In this document: in pieces, positions 1-10,962 of the stretch
Position numbering within the stretch: the stretch's first letter is position 1
Layout of the letters: each line of letters begins with the position of its first letter
NCBI RefSeq assembly: GCF_010093535.1
Contig: NW_022985172.1
Location: forward strand, 42,937 to 106,936
Source of the DNA: Lindgomyces ingoldianus
Lineage: Eukaryota > Ascomycota > Dothideomycetes > Pleosporales > Lindgomycetaceae
Length of the DNA stretch: 64,000 nt
Direction: 5' to 3'
Notes under the pieces: generated by a model
What the model saw: only the letters and a program-made list of their open reading frames with translations
Database searches by the model: none
What the model was told of the DNA's origin: nothing
Made by a program: the position numbers and the translations under genes

Positions 1-2
1 CT

Positions 3-1319
3 CAGTACGTTGCGCCTCCCATTCCGCAAGCGCCTTCCCGCCCACCACCATCAGTGCCGAGAGTCAGTTATAGCGGGGTTCATGAACGACAGCTCGCTCC
101 CCAAGCCCGTGCCCAACAACTTCCTGTCTATATTTCTCCGGGTCGCTATGGGCAGATCAGGCTCCACAAAACTGGCCTCGTCAATTTTGGAGTTACCTGC
201 TATATGAACTCCGTAGTTCAATGTCTGGCTGCTAACATGGATCTTTCCAACATTTTCCTCTCTCAGCGATATCAGAACGACCTCCAGAAGGAGAACTGGA
301 AGGGGACCAAAGGCATCATACCGGAAGCCTACGCGACCCTAATTTCCAACCTGTTTAAGGGTGACGTAGGTTCCATCCGGCCGAGCACCTTCAGGAGAGT
401 TTGTGGACATTTCAACTCTCAATGGACCACCGATGAGCAGCAAGACGCCAAGGAATTCCTCGAGTTCCTTCTGGATTGCTTGCACGAGGATCTTAATATC
501 ACATGGGCAAAGCCACCACTAAAGCAGCTATCTGAAGCCGATGAAATTGCACGCGAGAAACTTCCTCGACAATATGTTGCAAGAGTGGAGTGGGGCCGAT
601 ATCTCTACCGGGAAAGCTCCTTGATTGGTAACATGTTTGCTGGTCAACATGCATCGCAGCTTACCTGCGCTACATGCGGAACCACTAGCACTACATATGA
701 AGCCTTCTGGAGCATTAGTGTTGAGATTCCCCGCGACCGGCCTGCCGACGTAAGAGAATGCTTGCAGTCGTATTGCTCCACGGAACAACTATCTGGAGAC
801 GATATTTGGCGATGCCCACACTGCAAACAGGACAGAGAAGCCACGAAGAAAATCACCATCACCCGAGCCCCAGACTTCCTCGTTTTACATTTAAAGCGAT
901 TTAGCGCTTCCCGAATGGAGAGTGCACGTAAGGTCCGCACTCCAATCAACTTCCCGCTTCATGGCTTAGACCTTGCACCTTACATGGAGCCACCGATCAC
1001 AGAGGAGCAGGAGGCGTACGTGATATCTCACGCAAGAGATGCCGCAGCACAATTAACCGGCCTAAAAACCGATCCGACAATGAACGGGCCATACATCTAC
1101 AACGCGTACGCTGTAATCTGGCATCTCGGCAGCACGCTCGGAAGCGGACATTATGTGGCAATGGTCAGGGACAAATCCCGCGGGTGTTGGCGCTCCTACA
1201 ACGATGAACGGCTGCAAGACTTTGAACCGAGGAATCTGTCTGGGAATGATCGGCTCCAAAGCGAAAAGGCGTATATTGTCTTCTACGAGCGCGAAAGGGT
1301 TGCTGGAGGTGCATTCTAG
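3..1319 (+). CDS. Ubiquitin-specific protease, Doa4/USP8-like, 3' part (5' end outside window)
   Basis: The frame is open from the window edge (first full codon at base 3), so the start and N-terminal domains lie upstream. The visible 438 codons begin with a proline-rich linker and then hold a complete USP catalytic domain. The Cys box reads GLVNFGVTCYMNS with the nucleophile codon at 198-200, followed by the QQDAKEF box, two CxxC zinc pairs (LTCATCG and WRCPHCK), and the His box SGHYVAMV with the downstream YNDERL acid. The family removes ubiquitin from proteins by hydrolysing the isopeptide bond. The SQRYQNDLQ and LHEDLN segments resemble the yeast Doa4/Ubp5 and USP8 type, which recycles ubiquitin from endosomal cargo; that subfamily call is inference. 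No intron is needed in this part. The gene ends 772 bp before the argininosuccinate synthase start. Confidence 0.88.
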   Translation, partial: QYVAPPIPQAPSRPPPSVPRVSYSGVHERQLAPQARAQQLPVYISPGRYGQIRLHKTGLVNFGVTCYMNSVVQCLAANMDLSNIFLSQRYQNDLQKENWKGTKGIIPEAYATLISNLFKGDVGSIRPSTFRRVCGHFNSQWTTDEQQDAKEFLEFLLDCLHEDLNITWAKPPLKQLSEADEIAREKLPRQYVARVEWGRYLYRESSLIGNMFAGQHASQLTCATCGTTSTTYEAFWSISVEIPRDRPADVRECLQSYCSTEQLSGDDIWRCPHCKQDREATKKITITRAPDFLVLHLKRFSASRMESARKVRTPINFPLHGLDLAPYMEPPITEEQEAYVISHARDAAAQLTGLKTDPTMNGPYIYNAYAVIWHLGSTLGSGHYVAMVRDKSRGCWRSYNDERLQDFEPRNLSGNDRLQSEKAYIVFYERERVAGGAF

Positions 1320-1872
1320 ATGGCAGGCATGACTTTCCATTTAGATTGCAATCATTCATTGATTAGCGAATAGAACGTATTATACGGATAGCACGGTTGG
1401 TTGAGGGGCATTGAAGGCGTCGGCGTTTTGCAGGATTTTTCTTTTGTATAAGGGGCGCGCAAGTGCTGTTCCCCTCAGCCTCGGCCATGGCAACGGTCCG
1501 AGCAGCTCACACTACGGATACTTGGCCAGTCGATATTTTTACGCCTGATGTTTACTCCGTCCTGGAGGACTCGATTGCATGCATGGCGTTGGTTAGGATA
1601 GATGTAGTAGATGCTCTGCATGAATGGCGTATGATTTCTTCGTATCTAACTCTCGGAACACTTGACATACCTTTGTGGTTGATGAGTTGGAAGATACGCT
1701 ATTCGAGAGGGGCATGTTTTGTGGGTAGGTTAGTGAACGAGACTACGACGCGGGCTCAAATTCGGCCTCCTTTGGTTGACAGCGGCGGCAGATCATCAGG
1801 GTAACCACATAATCGGGAACTCAATTGCCATGTGAACAGAACCTATAGACTACTGCAGGGTGAAAGAAGATA

Positions 1873-1895
1873 TTTTTTTTTCTTTTTTTCTTTTC
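1873..1895 (+). promoter_or_regulatory. Pyrimidine-rich promoter tract upstream of argininosuccinate synthase
   Basis: A nearly pure T/C run lies about 200 bp upstream of the argininosuccinate synthase ATG. CT-rich tracts of this kind are common in filamentous-fungal promoters near the transcription start. The whole 1320-2091 interval holds no convincing gene; two open frames there (1463-1804 and 1860-2207) have no recognisable domain. Confidence 0.4.
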
Positions 1896-2091
1896 ACGGT
1901 CACCCGTCATGCTGCAGGGCTGGGACCGACTTGCCGATCTAAGCCGAGATCGGAAGCGGGCAGGAGCTTGGGCCACTCAACTTTTTTATTATCTCTTGAC
2001 AGCCCACCACTCTGGTCTCCCCGCCAAAATTCTTATTCACACATCGTCCAAACTACACGACACACGCAATTGGAATCTAACACAAGACGAT

Positions 2092-3657
2092 ATGGCAAAG
2101 GGACGTGTTTGTTTGGCTTATTCTGGTGTGTACTCCCTTTGAGAAGCAAATTATCGAGAGTAAATGGTTGGCTTCGTTGTTCAATTGCTAGATGGAAACT
2201 GACCTGACTCACAGGTGGCCTCGACACCTCTACGATCCTGCGATGGCTCATCGGTATGCCAATTCCCCTCTAAATCTCAGTCCATACATTAACACATCGG
2301 TAAAGAGCAAGACTACGAAGTCGTGTGCTTCCTCGCCAACGTTGGCCAAGAGGAGCCTTGGGACGAGGTCGAAAAGAAAGCCCTCAAAATCGGGGCCCTC
2401 AAAATGGTGATCCTGGACCTGCGTCGCGAATTTGTAGAGGAGCTTTGCTTCCGCGCTGTGCAGTGCAATGCGAGTTACGAAGGACGGTATCTGCTAGGCA
2501 CGAGTCTTGCGAGGCCAGTTATTGCAAGGGCGCAGATAAAGGTGGCGCAGGAGGAGGGGTGCGGTTGGGTGAGTCATGGGTGCACAGGGAAGGGCAATGG
2601 TATGTATGGCTGGAGTGAAGATGGCGGAGCTTCCCCTTCCCCCTACTTTGGATATCGGCTAACGGTACTCCTTCGTTCAGATCAGGTCAGGTTTGAATTG
2701 GCATTTTATACGCTTCAGCCTAGTATTAAGGTAATTGCGCCTTGGAGGCTGCCTGAGTTCTGTGATAGGTTCAAGGGACGTCAGGATTTGCTGGATTATG
2801 CAGCGCAGCATGGGATTCCCGTTACATCTACGAAGGCTAAGCCGTGGAGTATGGATGCCAATTTGGCTCACTGCAGCTATGAAGCAGGTACTGCAATAAG
2901 TTACCCCCAGAGATCGCTGTACTGACTGCCGAATTATCCAGGCATCCTCGAAGACCCTGACGTGTCTCCCCCCGACGACATGTGGACCATGACTGACAGT
3001 CCTCTCAATGCGCCCAACGAGGCTACCAATATCACCATCCACTTCGAAAAAGGCATCCCGGTCAAAGTTGTAACACCCGAGAAGACGTACACCGACTCCG
3101 TAGAGCTCTTCACCGCGCTCAACAAACTCGGCTACATCCACGGTATTGGCCGCATCGACATCGTTGAAAACCGGTTTATCGGTCTCAAGTCCCGCGGATG
3201 CTATGATTCCCCCGCCATGACCATTCTGCGCCTTGCCCATCTCGATCTCGAGGGTCTTGTCATGGATGCCCAAGTCCGCAGCCTGCGCGATCAGTTCGTG
3301 AGCCACCATTGGAGCTACCAGCTCTACAACGGCATGTACTTCTCTCCAGAACGTGAGTTCATCGAGAACAGCCTGCTCTTCTCGCAGCGACGCGTCAACG
3401 GCGAGGTGCGTCTCACGTTATATAAGGGCAATGCGTACGTGCTTGGTAGGTCGAGCCAGACGGAGAAATTGTATTCGGAGGAGGAGGCGTCGATGGATAC
3501 GTTGGATAACTTTAGTCCGATGGATACAACGGGTTTTATTGCTATTCAAAGCATCAGGTCAGTTCTCCGCAACTCCCTAGCAAGTTGGCTATGTTAACAG
3601 TTTTCAAGGCTGAAGAAGTATGGGCTACAGAAGGCCGAGGAAGGAGAGAAAATTTAA
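2092..3657 (+). CDS. ARG1: Argininosuccinate synthase (six exons, complete)
   Basis: Catalyses ATP-dependent joining of citrulline and aspartate to argininosuccinate, the penultimate step of arginine synthesis. Exons: 2092-2125, 2215-2253, 2306-2599, 2681-2887, 2942-3557, 3609-3657, giving 412 codons plus stop, the usual family length. All five introns are short (51-89 nt), GT..AG, and the phases agree. The ATP-pyrophosphatase loop AYSGGLDTS (residues 9-17) is itself split by intron 1. Also visible are [10 protein letters not shown], the GCTGKGNDQVRFE strand (split by intron 3), [14 protein letters not shown] and [19 protein letters not shown], all typical of the citrulline/aspartate site. 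The start is fixed by the [13 protein letters not shown]-terminus. No lesions are seen. Confidence 0.96.
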
Positions 3658-4357
3658 AGCTTGGTGATTTATCAGACTAGGCTTGGAGTCTTTTTCTCGA
3701 AGTCTTTGGGGTTATGTGGAACGGGATGGGAGTAATGGTGTTAACACAAAATAATTACAGAGATTGAATGCAAACCATGACTTTTCCCCCAACCAAAAAG
3801 AACCCTTCAAGTACCCAAAACTTTCGGAGGGTGCTAAACCTGTAATAGCTTAGCGCAAAGTCAGCTCACACCCTTGTTTGTGATTCGCCGTTGCAATATC
3901 ATCCATCGACCTGTGCAAGGGTTTCCCGTTTTATACGACTAAATGTGTGTGCATATAGAAGTTTGTCGAGGTGCTTAGTTCCGTCTTCTTCCTTTTTAGG
4001 CGATTAATGATACATCGCCAGCTTGTAGCGGAATTGCACTTATTGTCGCAAGCCTCGTAAAGATCCATGTGAGTTCCTAATAAACTTGGGTGAGATAATA
4101 GCCTGAAGGAAATTATTGCATCATGGGTGTGGCAGCCTGAACGACTACCTTAGTCCTTGCGAAGCTTATACAGCGCAGTTTAGTTCTGGTCCTTTCACCT
4201 AATCCAAACCGTATTGTGTCGAGATTAATGTCCCTGATCTGAAAGTATCTAAATCATGGAAGTAGTTCTATTTAACAGAATGAGGACTGGAATCATTTAT
4301 TTATTCTAAAATTTTATTAGCTACTAGAGGTGGGTTTTGCTATAGTCTCTAGATAGT
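3658..4357. other. Intergenic, no gene seen
   Basis: This stretch follows the argininosuccinate synthase stop. I see no open frame with recognisable content and no repeat with clear ends. It becomes AT-richer towards the solo LTR at 4363. Confidence 0.6.
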
Positions 4358-4362
4358 GCATC

Positions 4363-4537
4363 TGTGAGAGGTATCGAGCAGGAAACACAAGTCACAGAGA
4401 GGGAATGCAGGATAGGGGGTGTAATGAGAGTAAACCTTAGGGTCGGAGGAAGAGGTACGGAGGCCGAGGAGCCTATATACCCCGTGCCAAGCCCTTAGGG
4501 TACTCAGGGGTTAGATAGCTGGAACATAACCGTGACA
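4363..4537 (+). mobile_element. Solo LTR, 175-bp family, copy A
   Basis: Begins TGTGAGAGG and ends CCGTGACA, with the same 5-bp target-site duplication GCATC on both sides (4358-4362 and 4538-4542). It is close in sequence to the 175-bp element at 15633-15807. The interior holds a TATATACC box. No internal retrotransposon region accompanies it, so it is a solo LTR or a very small non-coding element. The strand given is that of the copy as written. Confidence 0.85.
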
Positions 4538-4620
4538 GCATCTACCTTGACTGGTGCATCTAGATATATTTGAATCTTTTCTAAACTTGGTCGCTGCTGT
4601 TCTAAGCCCACAGCCTTAAG

Positions 4621-5260
4621 CAGGGCTTCCAACAAGGCGTAGTACTGTACGATTGGGCGATTTTGAGGCCTGTGCGGGTGAGATTTTGTGTACGTTCGTA
4701 CAACAGGGAGGAGGAGAGGTAGGTGTACGTATTGTAACTGTTACGTCTCACGTGACCTGTACAAGTAGTACAATTTAATTAAAGTACACTGTACTCTAGT
4801 TAAAACAGCTAAGACTATAGGTCCCTAGAGACGCAAGATTAAGGTCTAATTAACTATAAAATAACTAGTTCTCCCTAGTAATAAGAGCAGATTGGACTAG
4901 ATAAGGCCTATAAAGCGGCAAGAGGCGTAGTGTGAGGGGTATTAATTAGGAAACACAGGTCACAGAGAGGGAATGCAGGATAGGGGGTAACAAGAGTAAA
5001 CCTTAGGGTTAGAGGCAGAGGTACAGAGGCCTAGGAGCCTATATACCCTGTGCTAAGCCTAGAGTACTAAGGGGTTAGATAGCTGTAACATAACTGTGTA
5101 TACAAACTTCCTAAAAGAGTAATATAATCTGTACTACGTACTGTACCTAGGGCATCATTAAACGTACGGTACAGCTCACGAACTCGGTACGTTCGTACTG
5201 AACACGTGACCGTTACGGTTCACTTTGTACGGACCGTAGTACGGCCCGTTGGAAGCCCTG
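4621..5260 (+). mobile_element. hAT-type MITE, copy 1 (640 bp) with embedded LTR-like block
   Basis: Terminal inverted repeats begin CAGGGCTTCCAAC and end GTTGGAAGCCCTG. An exact 8-bp target duplication GCCTTAAG flanks it (4613-4620 and 5261-5268). An 8-bp duplication plus CAG-type termini is the hAT superfamily signature. There is no coding capacity. The subterminal regions are rich in GTAC, CACGTGAC and TACGG motifs, candidate transposase-binding repeats. The middle (about 4931-5101) is a divergent copy of the 175-bp LTR family. Copies 2 and 3 are at 27165-27744 and 37569-38239. Confidence 0.88.
4931..5101 (+). repeat. LTR-derived block inside MITE copy 1
   Basis: Starts TGTGAGGGGTATTA and runs colinear with the solo LTRs at 4363 and 15633 (shared CACAGAGAGGGAATGCAGGA and TAGATAGCTGTAACATAAC stretches). 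Its last bases (CTGTGTAT) differ from the usual CCGTGACA, and I see no target duplication around it. MITE copy 2 has the same block in the same place; copy 3 has unrelated DNA there. Confidence 0.75.
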
Positions 5261-5268
5261 GCCTTAAG

Positions 5269-7343
5269 GCGTTAAGCATTAGGTAGATAATGTGAAAATT
5301 TTATTTATTTATAGTAGATCGCTATACTTGTTAGTATGAGGAAGAAACTTAGGATAATAGGAGAGGTAGCGAATCGCACTGCAGGCCCCCAGCACCAGAA
5401 AACAAAGCAAGAGTGACGGTAAAACACTATTCTTAGCCCCCATGCTTAGTAGCTCTAATTCTTCGTCTACATTAACGTGCCTTAATTCTTGATAAATTTA
5501 AGAATTGGCCGGTTTTTAGGCCATAAACTACAACGTGGGGTATCCTGGAAAGTGGCAGTGATTAGCCGGTGAATGCCGTCTTTTCAAACGCCAGCACGCC
5601 TGCGCGGTTGTCCCTTTGAATGCTGCGGTTTTGATTACAAGCCTTTTTTAAAAACCTGCTCAGGGATGAGTAATAAAGTGAAAACAACCCTAACTTAAGT
5701 TCCTAACATAGAACTCTGAGTACGGGCCACGAGGCTGTAATCGCTTTGGAAAGATCTGTGCGGGTGACTGATTTTGCGTTGAGGGATATCGCTCGTACGT
5801 ACGACACCCTAAAAAGTGGATGCATTTGCCACCGAAGACGAGGGCCATATACCCAGCTTGGAAAAAAAATCAAACTCTATTTGAAAATAGCACTATATTT
5901 TTACTCAACTAAAACCTTGTATCTAAAATGTCATAGAAGTGTAGGCACATCCACCCACAGAACTAGCGCAAAACCTCTAATGGAAATTACAAAACCTTAA
6001 CGCCAGACACCCAACTCGATTCAATCTTCCCCAAACAGAGCCACTAAAAGAAGACTTGGAGACTATCCGTAAAGCCAATGCAAGTGGCAAACGGTCAATC
6101 ACCTACAAGGTACATCCGAAGAATATATGGGCGGAAAAATGCACGCCCGACCCAAACCCCCCAAGCTCGAACAGTCGCTCATATGATCTTGCTTTACAGA
6201 GTCCTTTCCCAAATCTTTTCACTTACAGCCTTATGACGAGTTCCTCGCATAATCTACAAGTTCATATGCTCTGTAAGACGGGACCAAATGGGCGGCGAGG
6301 GTTTAATCGTGACCTATAGTCAATGGAATTTGTGACTTCATGGGGTGGCTGGGGTTACAATTTCTCTTGCCCTGCAGTGGTTAGCAGCATTCTAGTCTGA
6401 TTTAAGATGAACTTACCCTGCTGTGCCCGGCAATTGCTGACACTGAAAGTGTATAGAATATACCACTCCGACTACACTATTCAGACAGTTCACGCCGTAA
6501 CTTTCCGTATTCTTAAGGAGTGTATATACATACACTCTAACGTATCGCTAGCATATACCATCCGCGTTTACGAGTAACTTAGGAAAGCCCCGTAGTCTTG
6601 CCGATAACAAGCATTGCTGTTTTAAGGCCTGGCGTAGGCAAGCAACCGCTATGAATGAAAATAGATGGGAAATTATACTCATGATCAAGGAAAGTATACA
6701 TACTAATGGATAATTAAGATTGAAGGAAATTGCACTGGAGAATTAGGATTTAAGGAAATCGCACACATGATCATCCAAACATATAGGTTCGTCCGCACAA
6801 CAGTACCGAGGTGTCCTGATGAATATCGCCAATCCAATTCCTCAGAGTCCATAGACTTCGTGAGGCAAACCCCGAGGTAACCTAGAAAGAGGTATGTCGG
6901 GGTAAAGCAAAACCAACGCCGTTGCCTTGTGTACCCGACGGTACGCTAATCTTCCCACCAGTTACTCGGTATCGCTTTTCTGAGAGCCATAACGCCTCAT
7001 GAATTGAAAGATAGCGGTGCAATGTAACTAGCGGGAGGACCAGTGCAACGGTTGAGTGCTAGGCGGAAAAAGGAAAACGTATCATGGGGTATCGTAAATC
7101 AAAATGAACGCTAAACTCCGGGATATGGCGAACCAAAACTCGAATCGACTCGAATTGCCGCTCATTGGCATGAAACTAGATGAAGAGAACGAAGAACATT
7201 TTCTTCGGAGTCACACTTCGTCTTCCGAAGATGTCGCACAAGGTTATCCTTCCGCGGATAGGCCTTTCCACAAGGGCATTCGAACTGTTTTGTGATCGGT
7301 TTCGTACAGGAGCTTGAACTTGATTGATGACGCCTTAGGCTCT
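5269..7343. other. Gene-poor stretch, no supported gene
   Basis: Moderately AT-rich. Three short open frames (5746-6000, 6056-6319, 7104-7295) have no recognisable domain, low-quality composition and no plausible splicing partners, so I do not call them genes. No terminal repeats with matching target duplications were found. Confidence 0.5.
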
Positions 7344-8182
7344 TCAGGCACGTGAAGCTTTTGCGGCACCCGGGCCGGTTGCATTTGTATGCTTCTCGTG
7401 CTTCACGATCGAGCTGATATTTGTGTCGCCTAAGCTACGTGTGAGCGAATAGCCATGCATATCCAGGCTAGACTGTACATACCTGTACTGTAGTCCATTT
7501 GCAGAGGGTTTAATTCGTGGAATTGCGACTTTGCTTTCGTTTCGATTGTCGAACCCATCCTCTGAGGTCTGATTGGTGTTGGTTGGGCTGGAGGTGCGAC
7601 CAGATGGTGTGGAACAAGTACCAGAACCACAAGGAGAGGACGAGGTTGTTGAATTCCCTTGAGAACTAGGGAGTGAAATCTTCATGATAGTGTCAAGGTT
7701 GTCTTGCGAGCAACGAACGGAGAAATCTGGGCTGGAGCCATCGCCAACCACTTCACTTATCCGGAGAGTAGGTAACAGCTGCGGGTCGCAGGTTGGGCCT
7801 GTCATCGATTGGGCTAATATAGCATTGTCGGAGATTCCAGGAGGGTAACTGTACCCTGTTTTCGAGGATATATTGAGCGGGCTTGGATCTGGAGTGCGGG
7901 ACTGACTGTAGCCCACTACTGGAAGCTTGTCGGGACTTCCTGGGCTTTCACATCCCCTCTCCTCGAAATTGATCCATTCCTCCCAAATTGGCTCCTCTTC
8001 GCCTGCAACTGACCGCACTCTATTATCTTCCGGTATCCGATTAGTGTCTGACGAAGCCGATCCGTAATTTTGGTCATTGGGACGGGATGAATGGGCCTCA
8101 ATATTGCTGTAGGGACGTGTACTATAATGCGCTACGCGATGATCATGGTGAAGACGCTGGATTGCGTGAGCGGCCTAGTTAT
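7344..8182 (-). CDS. Unrecognised Ser/Thr-rich open frame, possibly an internal exon or relic
   Basis: On the minus strand a frame stays open for about 279 codons but has no ATG near its upstream end. It starts after a stop at about 8183 with HAIQRLHHDHRVAHYS; a CCAG just before that could be a 3' splice site. The protein is polar and of low complexity, with SSPCGSGTCSTPSGRTSS-type runs, a WEEWINFEE acidic-aromatic patch and a basic, Ala-rich end. Such disordered protein is common in fungal regulators, but no DNA-binding domain is visible. It could be one exon of a longer gene, or a pseudogene that lost its start. Function unknown. Confidence 0.3.
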
Positions 8183-8845
8183 TAGGCCGCTTTCGCAACT
8201 TGTCAAATTGTCAAGTCGTAGCAGCGGAGTCCGGACTAGATAATCGATGAATAAGCGAGGGAAAATCCTCCTAGTTTAAAGTTTTTGACGTACTCTCGGA
8301 AACCGCGTGATTTATGTAGCTGAGCTGTGTATGCTGCTGTCCGCGAGGGAGACTGTGACTCCCTCGCGAACGACTCTAGACCACTCCTGGTCGATTCCGC
8401 TGCTGCTGGGTTGGTCGCAGTAGATGATAGCAACGCTGACTACTATTGTGAACTAATCCCACCGCCAAAAGTGCCAATTCATGTGTTTACTAAACAAAAA
8501 AGCAGTGAAAGGAAGCAAAATTGGCGAAGCGAGGAGTTCCTGTTATGCGGTTGTTTGCGACGGAGTGTTGTTGAAAAAGAGAGGCTTTTCGTAGGTATTG
8601 GAGGGAGAAATACGAGGAGCAAAAGGCGGAGGGAGTGTCAAGCTTTTGAATTTAGCCCGAAGACACGGTTTAGGCACATCGAGATGGCGAGGCTGAATCT
8701 CCGTTGAGTTGATTGGAGACCGCATTTCTTCTCAGCCGCTCATGGAGGCTGCGCCACGAATGGAAACGCTTAGCGGAACCCGCACGCTCGACCAGTTGTT
8801 AAGAAGCAGCAGCCTACAATGTCCAGCTTTCTTTCCAGCCTAAGA

Positions 8846-9858
8846 TGGCGATCACCAATGACCTTGATGCAAGAGATCCTGCCGCGTTCGGCGTAGGTGT
8901 CGTGACTATGCGGTCTCCAATCACAGGATTCTTCTACCGAGACAATGAGGTCGCCAATGAAATCTCACCAGCGTCTGAAGGAACCTGGTGAAAAATGTCG
9001 TTGTGGGGGTCCGATGACACAATGTTTGCCTTCTGAGCAGGTATTGAAAAGGTAGATGCGGCCTCCAATCAGATCAACTTCCACTCTCGTGAGCTTTATT
9101 GGTACCATGCCTTACATCTTTCTTAGCATATGCGACTCTAATCACACCATGTTCATCTTTCTTCCTTAACCGTCTTTTTTGGAGATGTACAACAGCATTG
9201 AGGTCTCTAACCGCAAGATATTCGCCCTCAACAACACCCCAGAAGTTTTCCTAGGCCACCAGGCAAGTGTGCGGTCCCCAATCACATTTTATTTTCCTCT
9301 CCTGAAGAATTTTCATGTATTCGACCAGGATATACTGTCGAACTCGAACAGCACAGCCCTAGAAAATCCCGCACGCAACTCTGATACTACTGCGGCCTCC
9401 AATGACACGCTGTTCCATGATCTTTTTCGTCTCCAATTGCATGATGCCCCCTAACACCTCCAAATCCGTGATGGAGAGGTAGTCAATAGCATTACCCTGA
9501 ATTGCACCCACACCCTCAAACACACACTCATGCGGCCACCAATAAGAATGTTCCAGTCCTTCGCCAAATCGTTAACATGCTTAAAATGAAGCTTCTCGCC
9601 ACTCTTGCGGTTGTGGCTCCTGAGCTGCAACTTGTGCAGCCACCAATAATATCTTTTAACTTCAATACCATATTCTGAGACTTCTGCATGCATGCTTTTA
9701 CCACTTCCCTCGCCTTCAATCCCACTTTCAACATCGAAATCATACCCAAACTCAATTCCACATTTCATGCCCAAACCACTTTGCAGGACGTTCTCCGGTA
9801 CCCCAGCCTTAAATCATATCAGGACACATCAAGCACTATACGATGCGGCCACCAATGA
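8846..9858 (+). repeat. Eroded repeat field with recurring TGCGGYCNCCAAT motif
   Basis: A motif close to TGCGGCCTCCAATCA recurs in one orientation at 8909, 9057, 9131 (weaker), 9270, 9391, 9531, 9635 and 9844, with weaker versions near 8846, 8946 and 9199. Spacings cluster around 65-75 bp or about twice that. Each strong copy is followed by a pyrimidine-rich stretch containing TTC or CTT. This looks like a tandem repeat of about 70 bp that has decayed. The core CCAAT is also the binding site of the fungal HAP/CBF complex, so a regulatory role is possible but unproven. No supported gene overlaps; short frames at 8327-8707 and 9179-9454 have no family signature. Confidence 0.55.
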
Positions 9859-10623
9859 TAGCGACTCTTATTTTCGCCTCATATTTAATTGCCTTCAGCA
9901 ACATGTCGAACGGTAAGGTATAAGAGTGTGTGAAAGAACATCTACGGGAATACCATCATCAATCACTCCTCCTACTTCTACATAGCTCACCTAATCTGTG
10001 AATCTACTGAACTTCCAAGAGAGCCTTAACATCCTACCCTCTCATGAACAGGAAAAATGTCCAACATCCCAGTCCGTAGACACCCCCTTCCATGTGAAGA
10101 TATATCTTCTCCACCAAACTAACCTTCCATAAGAGCAAGCCCTCAACTCTCCAATCATCGATTCCCATCATTAGATCTAGCCCACCCCAATTCACTCTCC
10201 TCACAACCGCCAACCTCTCCGCTATGAACGCCACTAGCAACAGTGGGGTGTATCAAGGACCTACGCCAATGCAACGCTGGCTCCTCCAACCGCCTTCCGA
10301 AGACCCTTGGATCTTCCCATAATTCAACGAAAGGGACGAAAGGCCCGCCAGTGCAACACAGTAGGGAGGGAAGAGCAGACAGATAGACAATAGCATACAA
10401 ATATATACATATAACTCAGAAGGTGGTCCAATCAACTCAAGGCTGAGCTCCTCTCGCTTGTATATATACCTCATGGCCCCTCGGCCTCATTATACATACA
10501 ATACATCACTTCTTTCATATCTCATGCCTCTAAGGCTCAACGCATGATAAAAATATTATTCTTACGCAAAATCCGCACATACGCAAGCTTACAGCCACAG
10601 CTCCGCCGCCTAGTTAACACAAC

Positions 10624-10962
10624 ATGTCTGTGCCATCCGTGAACGTCGATAGTAGCAAAGATGATGTTGATAAATTCTACACAGAAGTGCATGACTGGCT
10701 GAGCATCGGTCTGTCTACTTATGGAAAGAAGAGAAATCCAAAGGAGAAGATCAGGGATATGCTTGAAATGTCTGCATTCTTTAATCTATATTCGATTGTA
10801 TTCCAGCCCCGTACTCAGAAAATCCCGCACCTGACCTTGTTTCACATGACCCTGCGTCGGGTGTGGGCCCTTCAATACACGAGTAATGTATTTAGGACTA
10901 GCACCTACCTTATCAGGAATGGCTCTGTCTTGTACACTATATATTCACCTAGGAGCTCTTAA
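10624..10962 (+). CDS. Hypothetical protein, 112 aa, weakly supported
   Basis: An ATG-started frame preceded by a TATATATA-containing, CT-rich stretch (about 10455-10530). The N-terminal half is hydrophilic and charged (SSKDDVDKFYTEVHDWL, KKRNPKEKIRDML) and looks protein-like; the C-terminal half is less convincing and may run past a true splice donor. No domain is recognised and there is no conserved neighbour. It may be real, a gene fragment, or chance. Confidence 0.3.
   Translation: MSVPSVNVDSSKDDVDKFYTEVHDWLSIGLSTYGKKRNPKEKIRDMLEMSAFFNLYSIVFQPRTQKIPHLTLFHMTLRRVWALQYTSNVFRTSTYLIRNGSVLYTIYSPRSS

Noticed and set aside
1463..2207. Two frames between the ubiquitin protease and argininosuccinate synthase
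   Set aside because: No family signature; the second one is mostly translation of the promoter T/C tract and of argininosuccinate synthase intron 1.
8327..8707. 126-codon frame on the + strand
   Set aside because: Begins with a non-ATG codon, has no domain, and overlaps an equally long chance frame on the other strand.
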